Positions 10,216 to 20,475 of a stretch of 64,000 nucleotides of DNA are shown piece by piece. The stretch is from Talpa occidentalis (lineage: Eukaryota > Chordata > Mammalia > Eulipotyphla > Talpidae). The stretch covers positions 73,577,683 through 73,641,682 of the forward strand of contig NW_023601433.1 of NCBI RefSeq assembly GCF_014898055.3, read 5' to 3'. A program made the position numbers and the translations under genes. Positions within the stretch are counted from its first letter, which is position 1, and each line of letters starts with the position of its first letter. The notes beneath the pieces are model-generated. The model saw nothing but the letters and a program-made list of their open reading frames with translations. It did not search any database and was not told the DNA's origin.

Positions 10216-11040
10216 TCCTATGCTGGCCTGAACATCATCTGACCAGAGAGTAGCGAGCAGCCCCACGGCCCTGAGGGTCTCAGACAGAGAGGAGTGGCTA
10301 AGAAATGGGATGTGTTTCATGAGGAGTCTTTGGGTGTGAGGGGAGGGAGGGGAACTTAGGCATCTTTTGCTCCTTCTGTTCCCCCTCATCATTCTAATTC
10401 TATCCCTTCCCAAAAGCTGCCAAGGGGCCCCCAGGTCCCCCATAGGAGCCAGGGTTGGAAGATGAATCGCCAGGGTCACGCGAGGCTTTGCATGTTGCTA
10501 AATTTAAAACTGCAATGTGAACCTCGGGACAGAGTGAAAACACTTTGAGGAGGGACTAGGGTCAAATGGAGAGCTTCAGATACCTCCCCACGCCCTCTCA
10601 GAACACAAGTGGGCCCTAAGTAGGCCAGGGAGAGTTTCCCACAGCCAGCCTTGCAGACTTCAGGGGACTACCCTACCTTCCCAAAGGGCTTTGCAGCCCA
10701 CCCTGATGTAAGCCACTCTCTGCTTCGTGGGGGAAGGGGTGGTAATGTTCCTTATGCCAGGATGGAAGCAGAAAGAGAGAGAGACCCTCTACAGCTGTCC
10801 TTGAGGCAAATACTAATACTTCCTGCAGAAGGAGCCAGTTATATTTCTCTACAAACACTTGACACAAATTAAAGTATTGATCAAGTTAATGAACAGATAT
10901 GAAATGCTTAGAGCAAGCACAGATCCGCACTTTACACAAGTCTCTTGTCTACCAGGTTTGACCTACTCGTCACATATGCATATCCCACCTGCGGTGCACA
11001 CAGGCACATAAAATACAGATGTGCTCATGTGTGCCCAGGT
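10216..11040. other. Unique sequence
   Basis: No family is certain. 10858-10915 ('aagttaatgaacagatatg', 'aaatgcttagagca') may be a relic of a plus-strand MIR 3' half. Confidence 0.35.
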
Positions 11041-11078
11041 ACATGTATGGATAGATATTGCCCATACGGGCACATGCA

Positions 11079-11121
11079 TACATGTGAAGAGCACATGTAC
11101 AGAGTACATGTGAAGAGCACA
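11079..11121 (+). repeat. 17-bp direct repeat, period 26
   Basis: TACATGTGAAGAGCACA occurs at 11079-11095 and again at 11105-11121. It sits within an ACATG-rich stretch that leads into a CA microsatellite. Confidence 0.9.
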
Positions 11122-11160
11122 ACACATGTGCCCACTAGCATAGGGTTCTGGACCCAATTT

Positions 11161-11161
<1 letters not shown>

Positions 11162-11192
<31 letters not shown>
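11162..11192 (+). repeat. (CA)n microsatellite
   Basis: About 13 uninterrupted CA units. Confidence 0.95.
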
Positions 11193-11204
11193 TCTTTCTC
11201 ACTG

Positions 11205-11445
11205 CATCATCATCGTAGCTAACTTCTACAGAGCATTTACTGTGGGCCAAATACCTCCATAATTATCTATGTGCTCCCCATTCAGTTCTCGCAAGGCTGA
11301 GTACTATCATGAGCCCCATTAACAGATTAGGCAACTGAGAATCAGAGAAGTTGAGTGATATGCTTGAAACCACACACCTGACAGCTAGCAGAGTTGGGAT
11401 TTGAACTCTAGTTGCAACACCCATGTTCTAAACCACCATGGAGAC
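11205..11445 (-). repeat. MIR SINE, near full length, antisense
   Basis: 'gcatttactgtgggccaaat', 'aggcaactgagaatcagag', 'gacagctagcagagttggga' and 'ttgaactctag' follow the whole MIR complement to the tRNA-like end. Confidence 0.85.
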
Positions 11446-11500
11446 ACCCAAGGCTCTGGACAAACACATTTGTGCACTGGAGCAGGCTTTTGTTTTGGGT

Positions 11501-11539
11501 GCACGCGCGCGCACGCACACACACACACACACACACACA
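11501..11539 (+). repeat. (CG/CA)n alternating purine-pyrimidine tract
   Basis: GCACGCGCGCGCACG runs directly into about 12 CA units. Alternating CG followed by CA is a classic Z-DNA-prone sequence. Confidence 0.93.
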
Positions 11540-11925
11540 ATGCAAGCAAATGTGTGAGAGAGATGGAGAAGAGAGATTTAGAAGTGGAGTGAGAAAAGAG
11601 GGGCAGACAGTTTTTGAGATGGGACCAGGATCCAGGATCAAGGTCACAAGTTCAGGGACAAAGTATAGGATCAAACATTGTATTTTTCCCCCACCCCCAA
11701 GGCACCCCAACTTCTTGACCAACAAGCCCCAGGCCTACTCTGCCAAGACAGGGCAGCCCTTAGTCCCCTAGCCTCTGGCACTGGTGGGGCACAGCCCTCT
11801 CCCACTAAAGCACTTCAGAGGGTCTCGTGGCTGCTCTGTGGGCATGGAAGTGGCTCCTGTCCTCCTTGGAAGCATGAGGAATGTCCTCTAGAAGGTGAGA
11901 GATTGGCCTGCAGAAAACACAGGCT
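11540..11925. other. Unique sequence, nothing recognised
   Basis: No repeat or coding signature identified. Confidence 0.4.
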
Positions 11926-12070
11926 GAGGCCTAGATCTGTGTCCTCCTCTGTGAAATAGAGATTGTGGTGGAATCTCCACAGTGTGGTTATGAGGATCAA
12001 ATGAGAAAATGTGGGCCTGGCTCAGTGCTATTTTCTCATTCAATATTCAGTTAATATTCACATTCACATC
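11926..12070 (+). repeat. MIR SINE fragment
   Basis: 'cctcctctgtgaaatagaga', 'gtggttatgaggatcaaatg' and 'gcctggctcagtgct' are the 3' half of MIR. Confidence 0.75.
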
Positions 12071-12184
12071 ATCACCTTGGTCACTGTCATCTTACACCAT
12101 CACTCTGTACGTGGACTGTTGCTATTTGCTGAACAGAGAAAGGAGGGGACCAGTGAAGGGAGCCAGGCCCAAGAGCTTGGTTCT

Positions 12185-12262
12185 ACCTCCTGGGGAAACT
12201 GAGGTGCAGAAAGGAGAAGGGGCAGCACAGAGCCAGGGTGGATTCTGTTTGGTCCCACTGAA
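12185..12262 (-). repeat. MIR SINE fragment, antisense
   Basis: 'ggggaaactgaggtgcagaa' and 'cacagagccagggtggattc'. Confidence 0.65.
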
Positions 12263-12349
12263 GGGAGTTCACAGTCCCTTCACCACCTGCAGTGGGGATA
12301 AACGCAGACCCAGAAGCAACGAGCCAAGCAAAGCCCACTGTGTGAGGCT

Positions 12350-12465
12350 GCCGTATCCTGGCTGGGGAAACAGAGGCACAAGTACCACAGTCACCTGCCC
12401 AGATTGCCAGAGCCAAGTAAACGACAAGGCTGGGACTGGAGCCAATTCCAGGAAGTCTAAGATAC
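12350..12465 (-). repeat. MIR SINE fragment, antisense
   Basis: 'ggggaaacagaggcacaagt', 'cacctgcccagattgccaga' and 'aaggctgggactggagccaa'. Confidence 0.65.
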
Positions 12466-12639
12466 CCGCTCCAGCCAGCCCCAGGCCCTCTTCCTCCACG
12501 GCCTGCTTCCCCCGGGGCCCAAATTCCAGACAGTGGCATTTTCTTTCTGTTGCCCAGATGGTGCCTGTCTCTTTGTCTTGAGGGGTTTTCTCCCTTCCCT
12601 TTTCTTTTTCGCGCTTTCTTTATTTTGTCCCCCAATTCG

Positions 12640-13080
12640 AAGGATGAAGGAGCAACTCCCTGGATGGCATATGAAAACAAAAGGGGCTGCTGTCAGCCAG
12701 ACCTGTGGCAGCACCCCAGAGCTGGCAGATATGGAAATGAGCTGGTGTGTATGCAGATGAGGCTCCTGGGTGATTTGCATGCAGCCAGCCTGGGCGGGGC
12801 CGAGGCAGAGCAGGTGGGAGAGGCTGCTGGGAATTCTCTGCAAGGCCCCCCAGAGAGGCCTCCCCCCAGGGACCTGCTTTCTCCAGTCCAACCTCCCCAC
12901 GAGAAGGCCCCCCTGAATGCTCCGGCCTCTGAGGCATAAGTCCTGGACAGCTGCTGCAGTTTAATCATTCCTATTTTTGAAAATAAAACTAATTTTCTAT
13001 CTGTTACCTTATGATGCTAATACACAGCCAGTTGGATTTTTTTGTATTAATTGCAGAGGGTAAGTTTGGGATGGTCTGAC
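12640..13080. promoter_or_regulatory. Candidate non-coding regulatory element
   Basis: This repeat-free block has an octamer ATTTGCAT at 12773-12780 near 'tatggaaatgagctggtgtg'. An AT-rich half follows with homeodomain-type words: 'tttaatcattcctattttt', 'aaaactaattttctatctg' and 'tattaattgcagagg'. It resembles vertebrate conserved enhancers in texture; conservation is not visible here. Confidence 0.4.
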
Positions 13081-13307
13081 TTAACGTTTTCCTGGGTGAT
13101 GACTGAGCAAGAGGGATTACCATAGTAAATGGTGCCATGGAGGGAAAATATAGCCGTGTTAGCCCCATCCGAGCCCTGAGTGGAGCATGCCCAGGAATGC
13201 TGAGGCACACGGTATGAGGGTGTCAGGGCTGCAAGGAAAGAATCTCCCCAGAAGTTCCAGGTTAATAAGTGGGGGAGGGTAGAAAATAAGAATAGGGGAG
13301 AAGGATG

Positions 13308-13440
13308 AGTAGATGAGGATGGAAATGGATGGAGGAACGCATGGATAGAGGGACGGATGCATGGATGGAGGGACGGATGCATGGATGCATGGAGGGAGGG
13401 AGGGAAGGAGGGAGGAATGGCTGGATGGACAGATAAAAGG
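13308..13440 (+). repeat. Degenerate (GGAT)n/(GGGA)n array
   Basis: Imperfect GGAT, GCAT and GGGA units. A 20-bp unit (ATGGATGGAGGGACGGATGC type) recurs near 13350-13380. Confidence 0.88.
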
Positions 13441-13470
13441 ATAGGTGGGCAGGAGGGGAAAAGGAAGGGC

Positions 13471-13755
13471 AAAAGGGAATGGAAGGTTGGGCCTCCCCGG
13501 TGGCGCAACGGTTGAGCGCTGCTTTGCGAACCTGCCCGCAGCCTCTGCAGCGCCGGTTCGATCCCCAGCTGCTCCCCGGCCACCGGAGGAGGGTCCCACA
13601 TGGCAGGCAGACCTCTCCTGCTGCCCGCTGCTCCCCTCAGCAGTGTACTTCGGTCCTTCTGCCTGCTCTGCTCCCCGCTCTGCCCGCGCTTCTGACTGTA
13701 CCCAGTGCTTGTATAAATAAATAAATAAATCTTTAAAAAAAAGGGAATAGAAGGT
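13471..13755 (+). mobile_element. tRNA-derived SINE with 17-bp TSD
   Basis: The SINE body is 13488-13738. It has an A-box-like TGGCGCAACGGTTGAGCGC, a B box GGTTCGATCC at 13555-13564, a tRNA-unrelated C/T-rich body and a tail of AAATAAAT units plus A-run. Direct repeats AAAAGGGAATGGAAGGT (13471-13487) and the same with one change (13739-13755) flank it. Non-autonomous, presumably mobilised by L1 given the A-tail and long TSD. The open frames inside it are not genes. Confidence 0.93.
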
Positions 13756-14122
13756 GTATTAGTCTGATCGGGCCGCTGGACTGGAGAGTTTAAATAACCT
13801 AAATGCATTTCCTCACATTTCTGGAGACTAGAAGTCTCAGGTTAAATTTCTGGCCAAGTTGGTTCCTGGTGCGGCCGCTCTTCCTGGCCTCTAGACATCC
13901 ACCTTCTCACTGTGTTCTCACTGACCTGTCTTCTCTGTGGACACAGAGGAAGAGACAGAGCTCTCTGGTACTTTTTCTTTATGAGGACACCAGTCCTATT
14001 GGATCAGGGTCCATCCTCATTCAGCCATACCTGCATCCTTGGAGGCCCATCTCCAAATGCAGACACACTGTGCTCAGGTCTTCAGGGTATGAATTTTGTG
14101 AGGGCACAACCCTTCAGTCCAT
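13755..14122 (-). mobile_element. MaLR-type ancient LTR, antisense
   Basis: Starts TGTATTAGTC and ends 'ttcagtccata'. It contains 'tttctggagactagaagtct' and 'tatgaggacaccagtc', the order seen in antisense copies of common mammalian ERVL-MaLR-type LTRs. The SINE on its left inserted exactly at its edge. Confidence 0.65.
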
Positions 14123-14179
14123 AAGTAGCCGGGTGCATGAGTGGATGGATGGGCGGGTCAAGAAGTCTAATATCCTTCC

Positions 14180-14320
14180 TTTTTCCTCCATTCACTCAAC
14201 AAGACTTTCTGGAGCAACTGAGTAAAGGCAGGCTAGACAGTAGCTCTCTAAGAGGGAAGGAGGCAGGCATGGCCTCCACCTTCACAAAGTTCAGAGAAAA
14301 TCTCAGTTCCCCCTCTGCAG
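14180..14320 (-). repeat. L2 LINE 3' end, antisense
   Basis: 'ccattcactcaacaagactt', 'aggcatggcctccaccttca' and 'caaagttcagagaaa' fit the L2 complement. Confidence 0.55.
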
Positions 14321-14339
14321 AAGGTCTCACAGAGAAGGG

Positions 14340-14590
14340 CCCAACCTCAGGTCAGACATTCTGCCTTCAGATCCAGGCTGTGCCCTTTCCTGGCTGAGTG
14401 AGCTCAGGCAGCAACGCCTTGTCACACACAGTGCACTGAGGAAAGTCTCTGTTCTAGAGCCACAACCTCAGAGAGTCATGCTTTCTCCCTGCACCGAGCC
14501 ACTGCTGCAGAACTACTGTGTGGCCCTGACACAGTCCCTCCCGGGGCACGCATGTCCTCTTCTATAAATGAGGGGGTGAACCTCTTTTAA
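14340..14590 (+). repeat. MIR fragments
   Basis: 'cagacattctgccttcagat', 'tggctgagtgagctcaggca' and, further right, 'ttctataaatgaggggg' look like one or two decayed plus-strand MIRs. Confidence 0.45.
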
Positions 14591-15065
14591 TGTTTTTAAG
14601 TGAGGGATCCTTCCAGACACCCAAATTTCTCTCCCTCTTACCGTTTTGTTTTCCCTTTATCCCCAGGAGACTCAGAAGAAAATATGAAAACTTTATTGTC
14701 GCACTGCATAATTTAGCCAAGCATCACAACTTCACGATTATCAGCCAACACCAAATCTGGTCCCTCTCATGGCAGCCATTGTCAAATATGACCACCACCA
14801 CTACGAGGAGAGGTATTTAATCTTAATTCTCCTCTTTCCAGTGAGATTCAAAGGTCACAGTGGTGAGCTCAGAGGGTCCTGGAACAGCTTGCTCCCCCAT
14901 CCCTCCAGTGAGTGCCTGTGAGCTTCTCTTTTAACACATGAACCACAAGCTCACCCTGCTAACATAACACCCTGGGGCCCATTTATAGCCTGTTTGCCAC
15001 ATTTCCAGGCCTTGGTAATGCGTTTGAAAAATCAATTTTCTCCAACTTCCTGCAAAATGACCCAT
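14590..15065. promoter_or_regulatory. Candidate non-coding regulatory element
   Basis: A long repeat-free AT-rich block. Words include 'aaaactttattgtcgcactg', 'gcataatttagccaagcatc', 'tattgtcaaatatg'-like and 'cccatttatagcctgtttgc'. The short AT-rich words and absence of decayed repeats are typical of conserved enhancers. The frame at 14590-14820 has no recognisable protein family. Confidence 0.42.
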
Positions 15066-15160
15066 CTAAGAGACAAGGGGAGCACCGGACTGGGGGTCAG
15101 GCACCCTGTGTTTCAGCCCCAAGTCTGCTCAAACACAAACTGCACAGCCACTGCCTGCAG
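15065..15160 (+). repeat. MIR SINE 5' fragment
   Basis: 'gagcaccggactgggggtca' and 'tgtgtttcagccccaagtc' fit the tRNA-like half of MIR. Confidence 0.5.
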
Positions 15161-15870
15161 CTGGGCATGCCAAGTCAGGCTCCGGGGTTCAGTTCCATAA
15201 CCAGATCAGGAAGCTACAGATCTTTTGAGGAACAAGTAAGAAACCAATATACAAGTTCCAAAAACTAGCTCGGGTGGGGTTAAGATCCTGGAGGTTAAGC
15301 AGTGCCTCATCTCTAACTTGGAGGTTCCAGTATTTTTTCAAAAAGTATATGATCTGGTGCCTAAAGTTATTTCCTCTCTCTTACATTCTTGTTCCTTCCA
15401 AAGCCACTTCTCTGGAGATGGGGCAGAGAGAGCAGTAGTTTCTGGTGAACTGCCTAGTCCTCCTCCACCCCCCACCATGAGCACTCCCCAGAGGCCCAGG
15501 GACTAAGTTGCACCCTCTCCCTCCTGCAGTGACTGGAGGCTGGGGCAGGTAGTGAAGCCTGCAGGGCCTGAGGATGACTGGGAAGCAAGAAAGCTCTTAA
15601 TAGCCATTTGCTAGGCCTGTATCAGGCAGAGAGAGGCTGACCAGTGGCCTCAGGCCCAGGGATGATTGGACAAGGGTGTGGTTGGAGAGAGATCTTCTCT
15701 GTCCACCTGTGCTTTTGCCCCTTGAGGTGTGACACCCACCAGGATCCCCAAGCTAGAGAAACCCCAGAGAGTCTGTCACCAACAAATTCCAAGGGTAGTG
15801 GGGTGGAAGAGTCTCTCCAGGAGCAAAGAAGAAATCAATAATATTATCACCACTGTTGTATTAGCTAATC
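15161..15870. other. Unique sequence
   Basis: Nothing recognised. 15225-15420 is AT-leaning with 'aaaagtatatgatctggtgc' and could belong to a regulatory block. Confidence 0.35.
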
Positions 15871-15871
15871 T

Positions 15872-16035
15872 AATAATAGCTAGAGTGTTAAGACCCACTT
15901 TGGATTCAGACAGCTCTGGATTCAAATATATTCCTGCTGCTTAATGACCTTGAGGGTTGCTTTATCTCTCTGAACCTTAGTTTCCCAATCTGTGAAATGG
16001 GGGGTAGGTATAATTCCCAGTGGTGTCCAGCAATT
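15872..16035 (+). repeat. MIR SINE
   Basis: 'ggattcagacagctctggat', 'ttaatgaccttgagggttgc', 'ctctctgaaccttagtttcc' and 'tgtgaaatggggggtaggta' appear in MIR order. Confidence 0.85.
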
Positions 16036-16039
16036 CCCA

Positions 16040-16165
16040 TGTTTGTCCTTCAGAACAACCCCTCCAGGTTGGTTCATCAAGATGAGAGGCCTGTGTGGTG
16101 AGACAAGAAATTACCTGCCCAGATCGCACCAAGCAAAGCTGGAATTCAAACCTGGGCCCCATGTT
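16040..16165 (-). repeat. MIR SINE, antisense
   Basis: 'gaaattacctgcccagatcg' and 'caaagctggaattcaaacct' are the MIR complement. Confidence 0.75.
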
Positions 16166-16174
16166 TGAGCATAT

Positions 16175-16375
16175 AACACAGGCCTTGGAGACAGAGATCC
16201 AGGAGATCAGGGACTAGACTCTGCTGGGTGACTTTGGGCAGGTTCCTCAACATCTCTGGGCCTCCTCATCCTCTCCTGTATAATGGAGGGGGCTGTTGGC
16301 CCTAGCAAGCTGTCTGTGAGAGTCAGATAATTCACGTGGACGTGCCCAGCTGATGCCTGATAAAGAACAGCTTTG
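16175..16375 (+). repeat. MIR SINE
   Basis: 'ctgctgggtgactttgggca', 'catctctgggcctcctcatc' and 'gtgagagtcagataattcac'. Third MIR in a row, alternating strands. Confidence 0.82.
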
Positions 16376-17155
16376 CTTCCAGCTCCACTTCTAGCTCCAC
16401 CTCCCTCCTCTGACCAACACAGACCCCACTCCCTGGGCCACTCAGTCAGCCCAGAAAACAAAAGTTGCCCCCAAAACAGCAGAATTACGTTCCATCAGCA
16501 GCAGAGGGACCACTTACCTACCCGGGGATGGCAGTGGGAGCAGCCCTCTGAGAGCAGTGCATCAGGATGGCCTTGGGACACTCATCTCCCCCTTACAGCT
16601 GGGACCCCCAGTGAGGGGCAGGACTCAGCACCCAGGTAGTCAGCAGCAGGCACAGGGTGTGATTTTGGTCTGCCCCGATACATGCCACTTGGCCTCTGTG
16701 ACTGACTGCGCTGGCATTTAAGTGCCCCCCCCATGTGCCACACGCAGTGACTCCCTCCAAGCAGAGGAAGATGGGAACCGATTGTTCCTTTGACAGCCGA
16801 TGCTATGGCTTTGGAAATGAGGTACTCAAAGATGTCTCCCCTGCCCCCCATTTTTATTAAGCCCCTTATCTGTGTCTGAGACTGAAACACAGGAGGATCC
16901 TTATTTCCAGGTCACAAGGGGAAGGAGTTGGGGCAGTCCAAGCTGCCTTAGCCTCCAGCCCAGAGGAACACGGATTGTGGGGGGCTCAGAACCCACACCA
17001 TCCACACCCCACCTCTCTCCCCAGCCCAAGGGTGGACAGACACTGTCCCATTTCCCATCTCCTCCTTTGTCTGTCTCTGCCCAGCCCTCTCACCATCAAT
17101 CCCGGTGGCGGCGTGGGAAGGCTGGGCCTCTCCAGCCTCTGGACATGCCTTGTGG
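16376..17155. other. Unique C-rich sequence
   Basis: No repeat family recognised. The frame at 16872-17165 is low-complexity Pro/Ser and not credible as a gene. Confidence 0.4.
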
Positions 17156-17560
17156 AGACAGTTAGACTTTGGGGTGTAATTACTGCCCAGCCATCTCTAC
17201 TGGACTCTTCAAATGGATTTCCTGGTGATTTAAGGTCTTATTCGTATTCTATCAATAAATGAAGTTCCCTGGCCACGTTTTGATGCAAGCAGTCCTGAGT
17301 ATCTGGAAGGTGAAAAAATATCTCATCGCTAAACTGCAATGTCTTGTCGAATAGGATTCTGTGACTTACAGTTCTCTCCTCTTCGCTGCACTTGAATATT
17401 AAATGTTGTATTAATAGCTCACTCTTAATTATCCATGAGTAATGTACTATGGCTCAGAAATTAATGAAGGGAAGAACCCAAACGAGAATATTTCCCACTC
17501 CTCTGGGTGCCTCAGGGCTGATGGGAGGGGGAAGATTTGCATATGATTTGCATGAGAGGC
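17156..17560. promoter_or_regulatory. Candidate non-coding regulatory element
   Basis: A repeat-free AT-rich block with 'ggggtgtaattactgcccag', 'attctatcaataaatgaagt', 'gtattaatagctcactctta' and 'attatccatgagtaatgtac'. It ends in a pair of POU octamers. Dense homeodomain words and no decayed repeats make it one of the best enhancer candidates here. Confidence 0.48.
17535..17553 (+). promoter_or_regulatory. Tandem POU octamer motifs
   Basis: ATTTGCAT at 17535-17542 and again at 17546-17553, separated by 3 bases. OCT/POU-domain proteins bind this 8-mer; two copies one helical turn apart (11 bp) favour cooperative binding. Function is inferred. Confidence 0.55.
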
Positions 17561-17890
17561 TGTGAGTTTGGTGGCCCTGGCTGGGAGGGTGGAAGGAAAA
17601 TGTGGGCTCAAATGTGGGAGCCTGATGTGGATCCAACCACTTTTCAACACTTTCCAAAGAGAGAATTCACTTCCAACTCTCACTGGTACCTACCAGTCTT
17701 TGCCCATTCCCCTACCAGGAATTCCATACCCGCCTATGTCTATAAGCAGGACAAAACTATCACAATAGCTATTCTGTAAGAAGGACAAACACTCGGACAC
17801 ATACACAACTGTATTTACATACCTAACAATCACAAACAAATGCAACTGTCCATGCACACATATTCTCACACACAAACACACATTATTTTT
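17561..17890. other. Unique sequence with CA-rich right side
   Basis: 17785-17885 is rich in CACA and ACAA ('cacacatattctcacacaca') but not a clean microsatellite. Confidence 0.5.
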
Positions 17891-18785
17891 AAAAACACGT
17901 ATTTCAGAAAGCAATGTGGCAATTCCTCAAAAAGTTAAACCTGGAGTTACCATATGGTGTAGCAATTCCTCTCTTCAGAATACCCCTTAAGGATACAACC
18001 AAGAGAAACAGAAACAGAGGAACACACAAAAACTTGTACATGAATGTTCATAGCAGTCAGAAGGTGAAAACAATCCAAGTGTCCATCAAGTAATGAATGG
18101 TAAACAAAATGTGGTATGTCCATAGAATGGAATATTATGCAGCCATTAAAAGGAACAAAAAAAGGAATGAGAGTACTGATGCATGCTACAACTTGGATGA
18201 ACCTGGAAAGCATTATACTGAGCTGAAGAAAAGTCACAGAAGAACACGTTATGTGGCTTCGTTTATAGTGAATGTCCAGAAAAGGCAAATCTACAGAGAG
18301 AGAAAGTAGATTAGTGTTGCCTAGGGGAGAGGATAAGGGAGGGGAGAGGGAGAGATGTAAGGGTAGATGTAAGGGCACAGGGTTTTCTTTTTGGGGTGAT
18401 GAGTGTGTGCTCTAAAATTTAATGTGATGATGACTGTACATTAAATGTGTATTTCAGGGCCTCGCCGGTGGCGCAGTGGTTGAGCGCTGGATTACAAAGC
18501 TGCCCGCAGCCTCTGCAGCGCCGGTTCAATTCCCGGCCACAGGCGAGGGTCCCACATGGCGTGCAGACCTCTCCTACCACCCACTGCTCCCCTCAGCAGT
18601 GTACTTCGGTCCTTCTGCCTGTTCTGCTCCCTGCTCTGGCTCTGGTGAATTCTCTCACCTTCCCATGCTTCTGACTGTACCCAGTGCTTGTATGAATAAA
18701 TAAATCTTTAAAAAAAAAAAGTGTATTTCAATTGTATGAATTATACCTCAATCTCAATAAAGATATTTAAAAAAAACATGTATTT
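17891..18785 (+). mobile_element. L1M LINE 3' end with degenerate TSD, interrupted by a SINE
   Basis: The L1 body runs 17905-18771. It has ORF2 tail motifs ('gtgtccatcaagtaatgaat', 'gaatggaatattatgcagcc') and a 3' UTR ending in 'caataaagatatttaaaaaa'. AAAAACA(C/T)GTATTT lies at 17891-17904 and about 18772-18785, a decayed TSD. The ORF2 end at 18097-18309 is broken. A SINE sits inside at 18457-18720. Confidence 0.88.
18447..18730 (+). mobile_element. tRNA-derived SINE inserted in the L1M
   Basis: The body is 18457-18720. It has the head GGCCTCGCCGGTGGCGCAG, a B-box variant GGTTCAATTC and an A-rich tail. TSD GTGTATTTCA lies at 18447-18456 and 18721-18730. Same family as 13488-13738 with a small internal deletion after the B box. 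Confidence 0.93.
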
Positions 18786-18880
18786 ATACACTGCCCCATC
18801 TAGGTCTTGGCATATGCTGTTCCCACTAGCAGGAACACCCTTCCCAGCTCCTTTCCTCTGATCAAGAGTAGGCATCCCTC
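18786..18880 (+). repeat. L2 LINE fragment
   Basis: 'cttggcatatgctgttccca' and 'gaacacccttcccagctcc' are L2 3' region words. Confidence 0.6.
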
Positions 18881-19430
18881 TGGGAGCTGACAGCAGAGCC
18901 CAGGGTATAGCATGTGGGATCGGCAGACACCACCTGTACCACTAATGGTCTATGTGATGCTGTGCTGGTGACTCTGTGGCCCTGAGTGACTGTTGAATCA
19001 AACAGGGGCTGGTGTGAGCTAGTGGGCCTGAGGGCAGGCACTTGATTCAAGCTCTGTCCTGACCTGAGTGCCCCCTGAGTTGTGATCATCAGGTCTCCTC
19101 CTGCCACGGCACTGCGGTCAGTGGGTCCCTGAGAGGTTAAGCAAGCAGGACCCAGCCAGCCTGGCTCTGGCTGATATCCAGCCAGGGCAGGCAGGCCCTT
19201 GGCCAGGTCACAGAGGGACTTGTTATTCTCATCTCCCTGTAGTGAGGTGGGCAGTGCAGGGACCCACATGTGCTAGGGGCCTTGGCCTGTGGGAGAGTCG
19301 ATGGATCTAGCCACTACACACTCTCCCACCTTCAGCCATATTGGGGGAGACCTTCAGAGCCATGAGCCAGGAGCCTATATTTGCAGAACCTCAGCAGACC
19401 TCCAGTCACAGCCCACAGCAGCCAGTGAAC
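18881..19430. other. Unique sequence, nothing recognised
   Basis: No repeat or coding signature. Confidence 0.4.
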
Positions 19431-19945
19431 GTCTAGAACATGGATCCAGTCACGTCTCTCCTCTGTCCAAAACTCTCCACTTCCCTCTGAGAGAGTGTGC
19501 CCTGGCCCTGCCCAGCTCTCTGACCCATCCTCTCCTGCTCTTTCCTTCCCTCACAGCATGCCGGCCTCTGGCCTATGTCCTCATCGCTCCCTCTGCCCTT
19601 CTCCCAGGTCACATCCTTTTCTCATGTCCTCCCAGACCCCGGCCTCAGCTCAGAGGTCAACTCCCAGAGAACCCATCTGCCCTCCCCACCTAACTCTACT
19701 CTTCTCCACCTCCCCTCTGCTTCAGAAGCTTCCATCTGCAATCATGCCCATCACAAACTGACCGGATCAATCATCTGATCAACTCTCTGATGACGAGGAC
19801 ACAGCCTCCTCTGGAACAACAGCTGCAGGAGAGCAGACACCAAGTCTGCTGGTTCAGCACTGGTTCCTCAGTGTCCAGCACAGCTCTTGGTATACAGATG
19901 GCATCTACTAATGATTGTCCAATAAGTGCATGAAGCAGGAGGCCT
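19430..19945 (+). repeat. L2 LINE 3' region
   Basis: 'catggatccagtcacgtctc', 'gtccaaaactctccacttcc', 'cagctgcaggagagcagaca' and 'cagatggcatctactaatga' follow L2 order, diverged. Confidence 0.65.
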
Positions 19946-20290
19946 GCATCCCAACCCCAGGACAATCCCTGATTTTCTGAAAGATGTTGAACAGATAACC
20001 CCTTTGGAACAGAAGAATTCTCCTTTTTGATGAAAACCATAGGTGCCCCCCGACCAAATCTAAAGCGACTAGACACAAGGTGGTGTCCCCCTGGACTCCC
20101 AACCCCTCCTCTGCCACCCTTTCCCTACATAACTGTGGGGCTGCTCACACCACAGGGACCTGTTCCATGGATCCACGGGACCCCACTGCTGTGTTGTCCA
20201 TGTGGATTTTTATTGGCATGACATGAGACTAGCAGACGACAAGATTTCACATTTCACAAGATTTTACGAGGCCAACCACATAAAGAAACA
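19946..20290. other. Unique sequence, nothing recognised
   Basis: No repeat or coding signature. Confidence 0.4.
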
Positions 20291-20294
20291 CATG

Positions 20295-20475
20295 AGAGGC
20301 AAAAACTCTAGGAGGAAATGCACCCAAACATCAGTCTGTTTTGTTCTGAAGGTGAAAATATGAGGAGGGGGAGTCGTCCTGTTCCTTCATACTTCTATCA
20401 TTTTTCAATTTTTCCACAATGAATAGTTCTTTGTTCATAAGAGTGAAAAGTTATTTTTTAAAAAGAAAACTCAAA
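20295..20475 (+). mobile_element. L1-type LINE 3' terminus, old
   Basis: 'tatcatttttcaatttttcc', 'acaatgaatagttctttgtt' and an A-rich end resemble the 3' UTR of old L1M/HAL1 elements. Confidence 0.55.

Noticed and set aside
12009..12581. 190-codon plus frame
   Set aside because: Crosses two or three MIR fragments of opposite orientation and has no recognisable domain.
13488..13565. Functional tRNA gene
   Set aside because: The A and B boxes belong to a SINE head: the cloverleaf is not intact and the unit has a SINE body, A-tail and TSD.
13047..13808. 253-codon minus frame
   Set aside because: Spans a GGAT-type array and an antisense SINE; no protein family. Parts of it recur wherever this SINE occurs.
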